Positions 51,291-62,714 of a stretch of 64,000 nucleotides of DNA are shown piece after piece (position 1 is the stretch's first letter; each line of letters begins with the position of its first letter). The translations under genes were made by a program, and so were the position numbers. The stretch is taken from NCBI GenBank assembly GCA_020698575.1, contig CM036253.1, forward strand, positions 35,471,219-35,535,218, read 5' to 3'. Under the pieces are notes generated by a model. It searched no databases. It had not been told where the DNA came from and was given only the letters and a program-made list of their open reading frames with translations. Source of the stretch: Bostrychus sinensis. Lineage: Eukaryota; Chordata; Actinopteri; Gobiiformes; Eleotridae.

Positions 51291-51579
51291 TGATAGAAAA
51301 GAAAACTCTGAAGACTAAATGAACCTCATTGGAATGTTCCACAATGACTGTTCAGTTGTTTGGCTATGAAAGTCTCTCCAGGTGACCACAGCAACAACAC
51401 ACCATCAACAATTCACTTACATGATTTTATTATAATCTCCAATAATCAACATGTATCCTTTATTCACAGTAGCTAAGATCATAGACAGAGTGCAGTGGGA
51501 TTGGAGAGTGCCGTGGTATTGGAGAGTATGTGGGTGTGGTTCAGTCAGTGTTTGGCACAGAAGTGTGTCCCGCAGCGGC

Positions 51580-51627
51580 TCATGGTTCCAGTGCCATGTT
51601 CTCAATGCCCACCTTCTTCCCCCGTGG
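51580..51627 (-). CDS. smim22: smim22 coding exon 3 and stop
   Basis: After CTCTCCACAG it encodes PRGKKVGIENMALEP and TGA (51582-51580). The ENMALEP end matches the conserved C-terminus NLALEP of mammalian SMIM22. Confidence 0.88.
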   Translation of the reverse strand, partial: PRGKKVGIENMALEP

Positions 51628-54600
51628 CTGTGGAGAGAAAAACACATCCAGGGTTATCTCATGTACACAGACCTGACACAGACCTGTGGGGTATACTATG
51701 AAGCAACAGATCTGATTGAGCTCACTGAGTCGAGCCTAAACCTGTATTTCCTGTATCAGTAGCATGGCTCACTCTGCAGCCTGGTTCCATCTCTGCAGTA
51801 ACATGCAGAGTAGAGGTAACCTTCTCCTGAGCAGGTTATGTTCCCGAGTTTGGGCTCTGATCTGATTTCAATGACCAGCAGTGTTAGGGTATTAAATAAG
51901 TGTCAGTGACCTAGTCAGTCAGTCAGTGACTGGTAATCCCTGCACAAACACACACTTTGTATCTTAAGCCCGGGACACACCAACCCAACGCCTGACCACT
52001 GTCAGCAGAGGCGGAGCGACTGCTCATCTCCTCACGTCTCCCCTTGTCGTCACTGAAAGTAGCTACAGACACCGGAGCGATTCAGACCCACGGCTGAGGA
52101 GTGCGCATGTGGAAAAGGTAATAACTATTTACAACAGCAGGTGGTGCTAGTCACTAAACTCTGCAGTTACTTAAACTCTAGTAAATAAAACTCTGCAACA
52201 CACGTTTAACAAGTATTTATAAGTCAGTAATAATTATACGCACTAGATTAAACTGGTCTGATCACAGTAATGAATAAAATGGACCGGATTATTGCAGCCG
52301 TTTGCCTCAGAGGAGGATTATATTTTTATCTGCACGAGGCTACAAGCTAAGGCAAGCTAACTGCAGCACATTAGCGTCACAGATGTGGAAACATGATGAA
52401 GTAGTTGTAGAACAGAAAGTTCCTTATATTTTGATGTTAAACTCGAAGTGTTTGACAAATTGTGAACGGGACACACAGCCAATCAGAGCGCTCATTGAGC
52501 ACGATAGCATGATGCCGATTCAACATGTGTAATCGGCCAGAACTACATCCAACTGTGTCCCACTATGTCTGATGGTGCGGAACACACCAAACAGACTCAC
52601 GTCACCGACCGCATCAAACCATCCGACCACGCCCAACAGCTGATGATCGCCCCGGTGTGTCCCGGCCTTTATAGTAACTCATTCATGTTTCATTTACAAA
52701 TACATATGTGGAAATTATGTAAACAAACTGGCATTTGGGGGGTTAAAATTATAAAAATTAATTCTTTTGCTATGTATGATGAGGACAGGGTTAATGATCA
52801 AAAAACATGTTTTTTTCTTCATGTTTTATATTTTTAATTGTGAACCAGTGACCTTAAGGGGCTTTAAAATGAATAACCTGATTTTTTTTTAAAAAGGAGG
52901 GCCTGAGGGTTAAAAAGCTCCCCCTTTTCTGTGAATGCGTTCAGGCGCTGAAGAAAAAAATCCTGGCTTTTCAAAGTCTGCTGACAACTAACATTGTGAT
53001 CCTCGTTATCTCTGAGCCTAGGTTCAGGCTTTAAGAAGTGAGCTCACTCAAATAAAGCCTGGCTGTGTCCAGCTTGCTTCATACTACGCCCCTCTGACAG
53101 AGGCTGTGTGGGGTGAGCCTGTACCTTGTCATCATCACAGCAGCAACAGCAGCAGCAGCGGATGAGCACCAGGAGGAAGAGCAGCAAAATCATTCCTGAA
53201 AACACAGTTTCCAGTGGTTAAGGATATAAAACACAGAGGTCTTCATTCATTCAGCTGCCTCCAAAAGGCACAGCTGTGGTTCTATAAATTACAGTGTTTT
53301 ATTTTTATCACATTTTTCTTGCATGGATTTATACTTTTGAAGCTTTTCACATTATATGTATATTGTAAAGTTGTGCAATATCTTTCAATTGTGTCCATCA
53401 GCCGCTGTGCAGTTGGCTAACAGGAGGCATCTCTGATTTGACATAATTTCAGTTATTATCATTAAGCAATAAAAAAGGCTGCCTTCTATGTAAAACTGAC
53501 AGACATTTGAACCATAAACACAACCATTCTAAAAACAGACCTGTGAGACATTTCATATAATGACTTTGGTCTTTAGTTTAACTTTAGTTTAACTTGCCAA
53601 AGGAAGAGGAGCTACAGGCAACAGTCTATTAAAACTTAAAACAAAGATTTTCTCGGCTGCTCCCAGGGATCGCCACCGTGAATCAAAAGCACAGTCATAT
53701 GGCTTTTTACCCCAGATGCCCTTTCTGTCGCCACCAGCCACATACTGGAGGAGGCAATGTGGGTGAAATGTCTTGCCCAAGGACACAAAAAGAGTATGCA
53801 CTGGATAGAGCAGGAATCAATACGCCAACCCTCTGGTTAGAGGGCGACCTGTGTAACCTCCCTTTAATAAGACAAAGATATTTTAGGATCATTCTGAATA
53901 TGTAATGAAATTGGATGTAAAACAGTACAAGCCAGTGCACTCTTTGTGTTGGTCCCAAACCTGGATAAATGGCAAGTTTAACTGCTGCAAATCTGATTTA
54001 TGTAAGTTAAATTGATTTTTATAGTGTATAATATAATATGTTATGCTGGTGCATTTTTTGGGAGGAAAATCCTCAGGTAAGAACTATTGTTTGGTATTTT
54101 GGTTCCACCTGTGCACGTAATTGAGACGGACACTGAGTAAGATCAGTTAAGAATGGCAAGCAAAGAAAGCTAAGCTGATACAAGTTGAAGTAATGATTCA
54201 TTACACTTATTTAGTCACTTTCAGTTACTCATTTTTCCTCTTAAGCCAGCAAGTTCGACGGTGGTCTCACGGTGGTTGCATAAAGGTCTAAACTATGTAA
54301 AAATGCCAAGCTCAAGACTGTAAAGCCATAATAAAATTCAGCTGGAGCCATCAGTAAAAAGAACTCTTTATTATCTACAAAAGAGGGGAAGTTATAGTGA
54401 GGGTTGTGTTAAAAAGGGCCTGCAGTGTAAAACTTATTTCAGTAGACTCACTGCACACTGGGAGGCAGAGGACTTGCTGGGGCGCCCTGTGTGTGCACTA
54501 GCAAGACTCACCAATAAAGATGAAGAAGACAGCAAAGGATGCGATGTCCCAGTCGGACTGGAAGAACTGTTTGGACTTAAGTCTGGCAAGAGCATCGTTC

Positions 54601-54641
54601 AGCTGCTCCTGGAGCTGCTGCTGGAGGTCCCTCTGCGCCAT
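51580..54641 (-). CDS. smim22: Small integral membrane protein 22, 3 coding exons
   Basis: Exons on the - strand are 54641-54512 (130 nt), 53195-53125 (71 nt) and 51627-51580 (48 nt), all with GT/AG borders and matching phases: 249 nt, 82 codons plus stop. Human SMIM22 (CASIMO1) is 83 aa. Shared features are a cytoplasmic-type helix (LKSKQFFQSDWD), one membrane span (FAVFFIFIGMILLLFLLVLI), a Cys run right after the span, and the C-terminus ENMALEP. Here the Cys run is seven residues, followed by DDDK. The human protein is a membrane micropeptide reported to interact with squalene epoxidase and to affect epithelial proliferation. The gene lies convergent with rogdi, as in mammals. Candidate AATAAA signals are at 51464-51459 and 51431-51426 on the - strand. 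Confidence 0.9.
51966..52669. mobile_element. MITE with GCCCGGGACACACC ends (smim22 intron 2)
   Basis: Left end GCCCGGGACACACC and right end GGTGTGTCCCGGC are inverted repeats. The interior of about 700 bp is non-coding. It lies in smim22 intron 2. Confidence 0.65.
53125..53195 (-). CDS. smim22: smim22 coding exon 2 (membrane span, Cys run)
   Basis: After TTTTCAG it completes a Gly codon and encodes MILLLFLLVLIR, seven Cys in a row, and DDDK, ending before GTACAG. The Cys run is a TGC-type trinucleotide repeat. Confidence 0.9.
53640..53870 (-). mobile_element. Diverged tRNA-SINE-like copy (smim22 intron 1)
   Basis: Shares GGAGGCAATGTGGGTGAAAT (compare GGAGGCAATTTGGGTGAAGT at 24260) and the CTCTGGTTAG segment with the SINE in rogdi intron 3. 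The tRNA-like head is incomplete. Confidence 0.45.
54512..54641 (-). CDS. smim22: smim22 coding exon 1
   Basis: Starts at ATG 54641 (MAQRDLQQQLQEQLNDALAR), ends FFIFI plus one base before GTGAGT. A TTGTTGGAGCAG just upstream could be a splice acceptor from a non-coding first exon. Confidence 0.9.
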
Positions 54642-55053
54642 CCTGCATCTGCTCCAACAAAAACAGGTCATTCCTGTTACACTGTCTCTCTATAATGTCA
54701 AGATATCTTTACAGTAAATGTCATAAGGGTGTAGAGTCTGCATGTTCTCCTGCTACTGTGGCTCTTCTCCTACCGTGGCTATTCTGGCTTCCCACACTGA
54801 TAACCAAATATATCTGACGCTGTGAACTAATATAAAGTGAAACATGCATTTCAACTTTTTATTCTTTATGTAAATCATGACTCTCTTACTACAAACTACT
54901 ACAATGTGTACTACAGATTATTGTGGTAGTCAGGACCATACTGCGAGACAGAGACCTGTCGGGAGAGGGCTGACAGCCTCTGGTCACTTACTCCACTAAA
55001 ATGTTATTGGTCCATTAGTTGCTTGAACTCTTTGCATCATAGCTAGTTTAATA

Positions 55054-55534
55054 TTACTTACTAGGGGTGTAACGATACATTAACTATATTGATGTATAGA
55101 TTTTTTTTCCTACAATACAACTACATTGATACGCTTCACCTTGTATCGAATCGTATTGTTTTCTAGGAAGTGTATATCGATATAATGAAATATTGATCTA
55201 TTGATATTAGAAATTTGCATGTTAAAATAAAGCCAAATATGGCTTTTTGAAAGTAATTTTTGTGTTTTTAATAAAATAAAATGTTATATTCAACTTTTTT
55301 TCGCTCTCTGTCTGCTGGACATAATCAGCCCTGGCCGTGATGCTACATTCAAGAGTAAATTTTTATGATTTTTGGCAAAAAGTTGCTGTATCAATTATCA
55401 ATATGAAGGTGCTGAATCGCATTGAATTGTATCGTTCCAAATTAGCCAATATCATTCTTGAATCGTATCAAAACAATTTTAATCAATACTATTGTATCAT
55501 TGCAAAAACGTATCGTTACACCCATATTACTCAC
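55054..55534. mobile_element. hAT-like MITE with AGGGGTGTAACGATAC ends
   Basis: Element 55062-55526 has inverted ends GGGTGTAACGATAC / GTATCGTTACACCC. Flanks TTACTTAC (55054-55061) and TTACTCAC (55527-55534) form an 8-bp duplication with one mismatch. The body has several ATCG-containing repeats and no coding frame. Confidence 0.75.
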
Positions 55535-55769
55535 TAGCATGGTTTAATGGTTTTAGTTGCCGCCATCCAATAAATAGCAAGCATTCTATAATGTGACCTC
55601 CTTCTGTCATGGTTACCTTTGCCTCTATCCAATGTATATCTAATTTGCTGCGTATGTAGCAAAATAGGGGTGGTGCGATTGGGGTGAGGATTTTTATTTA
55701 TTTAAAAAATAAAAATAAAATAAAGAAACAACTGTAGGCTACATCAGTGGCTCAAATACATAAATGATC

Positions 55770-56675
55770 ATCTGACAGAACTAATGCCAACGCGTTAACG
55801 CAGTGCGTTAATTTGTTGATTTAATCGCGTTAATTTCAATTGACGCATCGATTAATTTGATCACAACAAAAATATTACGATGACACTGACAGAGACAGCA
55901 ACACGCCATGGGTCTTCCGCGAGCTTAGAAAACGACACACGTGAGATGAGCCAGACTTGCGTAGTTTCGATCAGTGTTGGTCTGTGCGCAGTGCACGCCA
56001 CTTAGATTTGTGTCCTACTGGTTCCCGACTTGCTCTGATGCCACAAGTGTGACGGTCACTGTGAGATCCAAACGACACCAGCGCCTGAGCACCACAGTTC
56101 ATCAGGAGCAACTGCGGAGGCTGCACGGCTCAGTGCATGATGGGAAAACGCCCACCTGTCAGCGGTGAACGGACAGGTGATTGGATCTGAGTTTAGTGCT
56201 GATCAGAAACGTAACGCACCACACTTCACTGCCCTCCTCTCCTTCTTCCCCTGCCGCTTTTTAAAAAAAAAAAAAACAGACTAAAGTTCCAGTTTTGACC
56301 TGGATAAACCAACACACGCGAGAAGTGGATTTCGGGCGTGATGGTGCATGATCTGAGCCACAAACTGTCCGACTTCAGTACAGGTGTATTTCCCCTCCTC
56401 TCATTGCGGTCGTGCACTCTCGTTCACAATCCAGGCGAGGCGCAGTTCATCTCAAACGAGCCTAATGCACCAAGTGAACGAGCAAGCTAAAGCAATTAAT
56501 TTATTTTCTTTGCAAGTTTTGTTTGCATTACACAGTTTACAGTAAAGTATATGAAGGTTAATTAAAAAAAATGTTCTAAATTTACAATTTTGTTTTTTTA
56601 CGTGAATTCATAATACGATTAATTGTGATTTGCGATTAATTTGTTAATTCTTTTTATCGATTCCCGGCCCTAATA
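55770..56675. repeat. Diverged hAT-like repeat region with GATTAATCGCGATTAAT motifs
   Basis: CGCGTTAATTTCAATTGACG near the left and CGATTAATTGTGATTTGCGA near the right are typical of a common teleost DNA element, ending at ATCGATTCCCGGCCCTAA. The interior is GC-richer than the flanks. Boundaries are approximate. A (TA)n tract follows at 56674-56711. Confidence 0.45.
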
Positions 56676-56680
56676 TATAT

Positions 56681-56711
<31 letters not shown>

Positions 56712-57148
56712 CGATCTTATATGATCATTTTAATAATCGGTTATAATAGATTCATTCAATTAGTTATTGCTGTCCTACTATATACTTAAATTGTGCACAT
56801 TTGAAATATCTTCTATCTTATCATCTTGGCTGGAGCCAGGTTTGAGATTCATGGTTCATTGTGTAACATATCAGATGAGAGGGTTTTTACAGAGGGAGTT
56901 TGTCTTTCAGTAAAATACATACTGTATCACTGCCAACAGCCTTCAAAAATCAAATTTTGTCTTGTTTTTAGAAATAAATGCTCAGTAAATCAGGCTAACC
57001 CTAACCCATATAGCAACAAATCCCTCTGACAAAACCTGCAAAATATAATTAAGTAGAAAAGTAGAAAATGTGGTGATGTAGGTACTTAAATTACCTCTAC
57101 TGTCAAGATGTCATGCAAAAATCAACTTAGTATTATTTCTAAATGTTG

Positions 57149-57962
57149 TTTGTAACCAGTGTTGGGAGTAACGCGTTACAAAGTAACAAGTTACAGTAAC
57201 GAGATTACAATTGTCAGTAACCAGTGTTGGGAGTAACACGTTACAAAGTAACGCGTTACTTTTGAGTGCCCAGTAATAATATTACAGTTACTAACAAAAT
57301 GCCCAATTAGTTACTCGCGTCACTACAGTCAGTTTCATTTACCTGCAGTTTACCGCAAGGACACGGAATGAAAATGCATTAATTGAATAGCGCTGATACG
57401 TTTCGTAATTTATTTTCATCCGTTCCCTTCTCTGCTCCTCTTTATGCGCGCAGCGGCAACTCGTCCTGTCCGCGCGCTGATCCCCCTCTCCGTGTGCGTC
57501 GGGGCGCATGCAGCTGCTGCTGCTGCTGCTGTCAGCGGGTACAAAGAAGAGACCTGCACCGCTTTGGTGCTAACAGCAAGTGCATTTAACTTCAGTGTAG
57601 TGAAATAAAACTGTGTCCTCAGGACTTGAACGCTGCACAGGAGCAGAGGTGAACTTAAAGGACAGTATTTACTGTGTCAGACTGCTCTGCTGCTGAAATG
57701 AATCCAGCTAAAAAAACTAGAACGCCTGTAATAAGAATGTAATAACAGAGCTGGTCAGGGCAACAGTGAGGCTCTAGGCTTCTTCTATTTAGAATTGGCT
57801 TCATTTAGGCCTTCCTGTTAGGAAGTAATCCAAAAGTAAAGTAACTAAGTTATTTTCACGAGTCAGTAACTAAGTAAAGTAATATATTACTTTTTAAAAG
57901 AGTAACTAATAATCTGTAACTAGTTACTTCTTTTGAGTAACTAACCCAACACTGTTTGTAAC
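57149..57962. mobile_element. hAT-like MITE with CAGTGTTGGG ends and duplicated left terminus
   Basis: Element 57157-57954 begins CAGTGTTGGGAGTAAC and ends with CCCAACACTG, flanked by a perfect 8-bp duplication TTTGTAAC (57149-57156, 57955-57962). The left terminus is present twice: a second CAGTGTTGGG starts at 57222, 65 bp in. The interior includes a CTG/GCT repeat at about 57511-57530. Confidence 0.85.
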
Positions 57963-58194
57963 AAAGGCTAACTGTAGCCTGACGCGGTTTGAGATGACTG
58001 CAGTACTTTTTGTTGACTGTTACAGGTGCGTAGAGACTAAATTCTTCTTCGAGTTGATTCTATTCGACTGAACGCAGTCAACATTGCGCTGATACAAACT
58101 TTATAGAACACACATCATTTATATGTGGATATGAATCTCTTATATCTCTTAATGTGGTTATATGTGGCTGTTATGTGCGTTGTAGCAGGTGCTG

Positions 58195-58310
58195 CTTACC
58201 TGTACGTCCCGCTGCGTCTCTTTTGTTTAACTTCCGGATCTGAGCAGGATGGTTACAGCGCGCACTTACCGGACTCTCCTGCGCCATTTCCTTATTGCGC
58301 AGCTATAAAA
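58195..58310 (-). promoter_or_regulatory. Candidate first exon / promoter for smim22
   Basis: On the - strand there is an ETS-type CCGGAAGT (58237-58230) and then GACGTACAG before a strong donor GTAAGCAGC (58199-58191); a second donor-like GTAAGTGCG lies at about 58269. This is where a non-coding first exon of smim22 could start, 3.6 kb upstream of its ATG. A + strand TATAAAA at about 58304 makes the direction uncertain. Confidence 0.25.
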
Positions 58311-58319
58311 CCACTAGTG

Positions 58320-59085
58320 GTCTTTACAAATACATCAGTGCACTGTTAAACCAGTTTTTCCACACTGTCTTTCTTTAGATTTTTGCAGTAGCTACAATTT
58401 GAAAATTATATTTTCAGTATCTCTAGGCTTTAATATTCCAAAAGTATTATGTTTGTGGAACATAAAATGTGTGAATTTATTACTCACTTTGCAGAGTGTT
58501 TGCAGTGGTTTATGGTCCTTGTTTAATAGGCTATTCATAACTTTAAAAACATCCCTATTTACAGTAGGTCTATAGTTTACTTAAACCTTTTAAGAGCCTA
58601 GCCAGAGTCCACAGTGAGCATTAAGGGCTGGTCAGGAAACCGCAAAGCACCTTCTCAGATTTGAGTCTTTAGCCTACGAAGAAAGAAAGAAAAATATATA
58701 TATATATTGAAGCTGCCGAATCGGAGCCCGCGCTCTCAGGCCCTCTTTTACTATAACCTGCTCTCCCACTAAGGTTAAGGTTAGGGTAAGTAGTTCCCCA
58801 GACTGATGATTGGCACTAATTCAACAGTAAATAACAACCTCAATAAACAGGGCTCCTGAGCGCAGCAGGGCAGGCTCCGGGTCTGCAGCTTCAACAGTCG
58901 GCCCTACTGTAGACCTGTGTCAGTGGTGTAGTCTACGTGATATGCAGGTATACGCCGTATACTCACTAGAATGCTGCAGAATTTCCGTATACACACTTTA
59001 AAGTGCGCAATGATGCGTAACAATCATTAGCTCCTCGGTACTTTTTCCCCGTTCAGAGAGACATGAGGTAACTCTTTAAAGCTTC
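58320..59085. other. Flank left of the satellite
   Basis: Mostly unassigned; an end of a MITE-like element (CAGTGGTGTAGTCTACGTGA) begins at about 58920, with GTATACGCCGTATAC after it. No coding exon was recognised. Confidence 0.35.
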
Positions 59086-61520
59086 TCTCCTCTCCTGTCC
59101 TCTCCTCTCCTCTCCTCTCCTCTCCTGTCCTCTCCTGTCCTCTCCTGTCCTCTCCTCTCCTCTCCTGTCCTCTCTTGTCCTCTCCTGTCCTGTCCTCTCC
59201 TGTCCTGTCCTCTCCTGTCCTCTCCTCTCCTGTCCTCTCTTGTCCTCTCCTGTCCTGTCCTCTCCTGTCCTGTCCTCTCCTCTCCTGTCCTCTCCTGTCC
59301 TCTCCTCTCCTGTCCTCTCCTGTCCTCTCCTGTCCTCTCCTCTCCTGTCCTCTCCTGTCCTGTCCTCTCTTGTCCTCTCCTGTCCTGTCCTCTCCTGTCC
59401 TCTCCTCTCCTGTCCTCTCCTCTCCTCTCCTGTCCTCTCCTGTCCTCTCCTCTCCTCTCCTGTCCTCTCTTGTCCTCTCCTGTCCTGTCCTCTCCTGTCC
59501 TGTCCTCTCCTGTCCTCTCCTCTCCTGTCCTCTCTTGTCCTCTCCTGTCCTGTCCTCTCCTGTCCTGTCCTCTCCTCTCCTGTCCTCTCCTGTCCTCTCC
59601 TCTCCTCTCCTGTCCTCTCCTCTCCTGTCCTCTCCTGTCCTCTCCTCTCCTCTCCTGTCCTCTCCTGTCCTCTCCTGTCCTCTCCTCTCCTCTCCTGTCC
59701 TCTCCTGTCCTCTCTTGTCCTCTCCTGTCCTGTCCTCTCCTCTCCTCTCCTCTCCTGTCCTCTCCTGTCCTCTCCTGTCCTCTCCTCTCCTGTCCTCTCC
59801 TGTCCTCTCCTCTCCTCTCCTGTCCTCTCCTGTCCTCTCTTGTCCTCTCCTGTCCTGTCCTCTCCTGTCCTGTCCTCTCCTGTCCTCTCCTCTCCTGTCC
59901 TCTCCTCTCCTCTCCTGTCCTCTCCTGTCCTCTCCTCTCCTCTCCTCTCCTGTCCTCTCCTGTCCTCTCTTGTCCTCTCCTGTCCTGTCCTCTCCTGTCC
60001 TCTCCTGTCCTCTCCTCTCCTGTCCTCTCCTGTCCTCTCCTGTCCTCTCTTGTCCTCTCCTGTCCTGTCCTCTCCTGTCCTGTCCTCTCCTGTCCTCTCC
60101 TCTCCTCTCCTCTCCTGTCCTCTCCTGTCCTCTCCTCTCCTCTCCTGTCCTCTCCTCTCCTCTCCTCTCCTGTCCTCTCCTGTCCTCTCCTCTCCTCTCC
60201 TGTCCTCTCCTGTCCTCTCCTGTCCTCTCCTCTCCTCTCCTGTCCTCTCCTGTCCTCTCTTGTCCTCTCCTGTCCTGTCCTCTCCTGTCCTGTCCTCTCC
60301 TCTCCTCTCCTCTCCTGTCCTCTCCTGTCCTCTCCTGTCCTCTCCTCTCCTGTCCTCTCCTGTCCTCTCCTCTCCTCTCCTGTCCTCTCCTGTCCTCTCT
60401 TGTCCTCTCCTGTCCTGTCCTCTCCTGTCCTGTCCTCTCCTGTCCTCTCCTCTCCTGTCCTCTCCTCTCCTGTCCTCTCCTCTCCTCTCCTCTCCTGTCC
60501 TCTCCTGTCCTCTCCTCTCCTCTCCTCTCCTGTCCTCTCCTGTCCTCTCTTGTCCTCTCCTGTCCTGTCCTCTCCTGTCCTGTCCTCTCCTGTCCTCTCC
60601 TCTCCTGTCCTCTCCTGTCCTCTCCTGTCCTCTCCTCTCCTGTCCTCTCCTGTCCTCTCCTGTCCTGTCCTCTCTTGTCCTCTCCTGTCCTGTCCTCTCC
60701 TGTCCTCTCCTCTCCTGTCCTCTCCTCTCCTGTCCTCTCCTGTCCTCTCCTCTCCTCTCCTCTCCTGTCCTCTCTTGTCCTCTCCTGTCCTGTCCTCTCC
60801 TGTCCTGTCCTCTCCTGTCCTCTCTTGTCCTCTCCTGTCCTGTCCTCTCCTGTCCTCTCCTCTCCTCTCCTGTCCTCTCCTGTCCTCTCCTGTCCTCTCC
60901 TCTCCTCTCCTGTCCTCTCCTGTCCTCTCCTGTCCTCTCCTCTCCTCTCCTGTCCTCTCCTGTCCTCTCCTGTCCTCTCCTCTCCTGTCCTCTCTTGTCC
61001 TCTCCTGTCCTCTCCTCTCCTGTCCTCTCCTCTCCTGTCCTCTCCTGTCCTCTCCTGTCCTCTCCTCTCCTGTCCTCTCCTGTCCTCTCCTCTCCTGTCC
61101 TCTCCTGTCCTCTCCTGTCCTGTCCTCTCCTCTCCTGTCCTCTCCTGTCCTCTCCTCTCCTGTCCTGTCCTCTCCTGTCCTCTCCTCTCCTGTCCTCTCT
61201 TGTCCTCTCCTGTCCTCTCCTCTCCTGTCCTCTCCTCTCCTCTCCTGTCCTCTCCTGTCCTCTCCTCTCCTGTCCTCTCCTCTCCTGTCCTCTCCTGTCC
61301 TCTCCTCTCCTGTCCTCTCCTGTCCTCTCCTCTCCTGTCCTCTCCTGTCCTGTCCTCTCCTCTCCTGTCCTCTCCTGTCCTCTCCTCTCCTGTCCTCTCC
61401 TCTCCTGTCCTCTCCTGTCCTCTCCTCTCCTGTCCTCTCCTGTCCTCTCCTGTCCTCTCCTCTCCTGTCCTCTCCTGTCCTCTCCTGTCCTCTCCTCTCC
61501 TGTCCTGTCCTCTCCTGTTC
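59086..61520. repeat. Pentanucleotide satellite, about 486 units (TCTCC/TGTCC)
   Basis: The array is made almost only of 5-bp units TCTCC and TGTCC, with a third, rarer unit TCTCT always followed by TGTCC (for example 59171, 59236, 59366). It is pure polypyrimidine/polypurine apart from the G of TGTCC. Because no unit order creates a stop codon, both strands are open in several frames for over 2 kb. These are not genes. Confidence 0.98.
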
Positions 61521-61828
61521 CCGTCACTACAGCAGTGCAGTAAGCTCTGGGAAGGACTAACTCGTTTCTTATTGGCTCCTCTGACGCTTGTCCCGCCTCC
61601 TCTGCGCACTCACTGGTTGTCTCCCGTTCATGAACGCGTATGTTGTGAACGCGCCTCAGCACCGCGAGATTCAGACAGTAAACTCATTATATCTGCAGAA
61701 GACAATAATACAGCTGTAGCGCTTTATAAAAATACAATAAACCAGGCGTTGGACACGTATACTAAAGGGGTATAAGAACTACAGCAGCAAGGAAGGTCAC
61801 AGAGGAGTTAGAGACATTCTGAGCTAAA
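61521..61828 (+). promoter_or_regulatory. Promoter-like segment and candidate first exon next to the satellite
   Basis: Contains CTTATTGGCT (inverted CCAAT box), CCCGCCTCC (GC box), and several CpGs, then a possible exon ending AGCTAAAAT before a strong donor GTAAGTAG at 61829. No protein is recognised and no downstream exon could be linked with confidence. Confidence 0.3.
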
Positions 61829-62460
61829 ATGTAAGTAGACTAATTTATCAAATTAGCATCTTAAGTATAAGCTTCTGAGACAAGTGACTGACCAAACGTT
61901 TTCACTCTTCATTAAACTGAATATTTAGTCAGGTATCAGAGGAGGAAACTAAGGCAGAAGGCTGGGTGTACAAGTAAAGAATGTACAGTATTAAAGACAA
62001 ATACAGCTACAGCTGAAGATGCTAAAGGAGCCCGATATTCTCAGGACAAGGTAGGCATTTTTACCAAATCCAAATCAATATGCAAGTCACTGTATGCCAG
62101 AAAGCAGATGATTTGCTACAGCGACCTAAGAAAGAAAAAGCCGACAGAAGTGTGTGTATCACAAATGTAGTTGTGTGTAGTTAGCATGCTAGTTGTCAAG
62201 TGAAAATGCTGACCTTCAACGCGAGGATACTCCAAGACAGAATTATTCAGTTTTGGTGAAACATGTTTTTGTGTAAACAGCCTCTGAATTCTATTGCATC
62301 AAAAATAATGTACTCTTGATTGGACAACTTCATTTTAATTGTAAAAATCTATTTGCCTGTGTGTAAAGGTCTAGATAGTCTTTGCAGTATCTCCTCTTTG
62401 TCTTCAAACTGCACTGACATCTTCTTCAAATCCAAACGTACTCATTTTCAAATGGTAGTA
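61829..62460. other. Unassigned stretch
   Basis: AT-rich; a donor-like GACAAGGTAGGC occurs at about 62045. No coding similarity recognised. Confidence 0.35.
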
Positions 62461-62462
62461 GT

Positions 62463-62714
62463 TCAATTCAATTCAATTCAATTCAGATTTATTTGTATAG
62501 TCCAATATCACAACAAAAGTCGCCTCAAAGGGCTTCACAAACAGTTGATCAAACATAAACACACAATCAGACTTAACACACAATCAGCACAAACAATAAC
62601 TACACTAAACTAAACAGACCCAGGACACTCCTGTCCTTAGACCCTCCTTCTCGGTAAGGAAAAACTCCTAAAAAACCCAGCTACGGGAAAAAAGAAGAAA
62701 CCTTATGGAGCCCA
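62463..62714 (+). mobile_element. Dispersed teleost repeat (copy 3, 3'-truncated)
   Basis: Nearly identical to 8665-8910, from CAATTCAATTCAATTC to CCTTATGGAGCCCA, where the match stops and kinase-like sequence begins. Confidence 0.8.

Noticed and set aside
59027..61775. Overlapping open frames of 700-870 codons on both strands
   Set aside because: They are produced by the pentanucleotide satellite, none of whose units can form stop codons. The translations are pure SSPVL.../GEERT... repeats.
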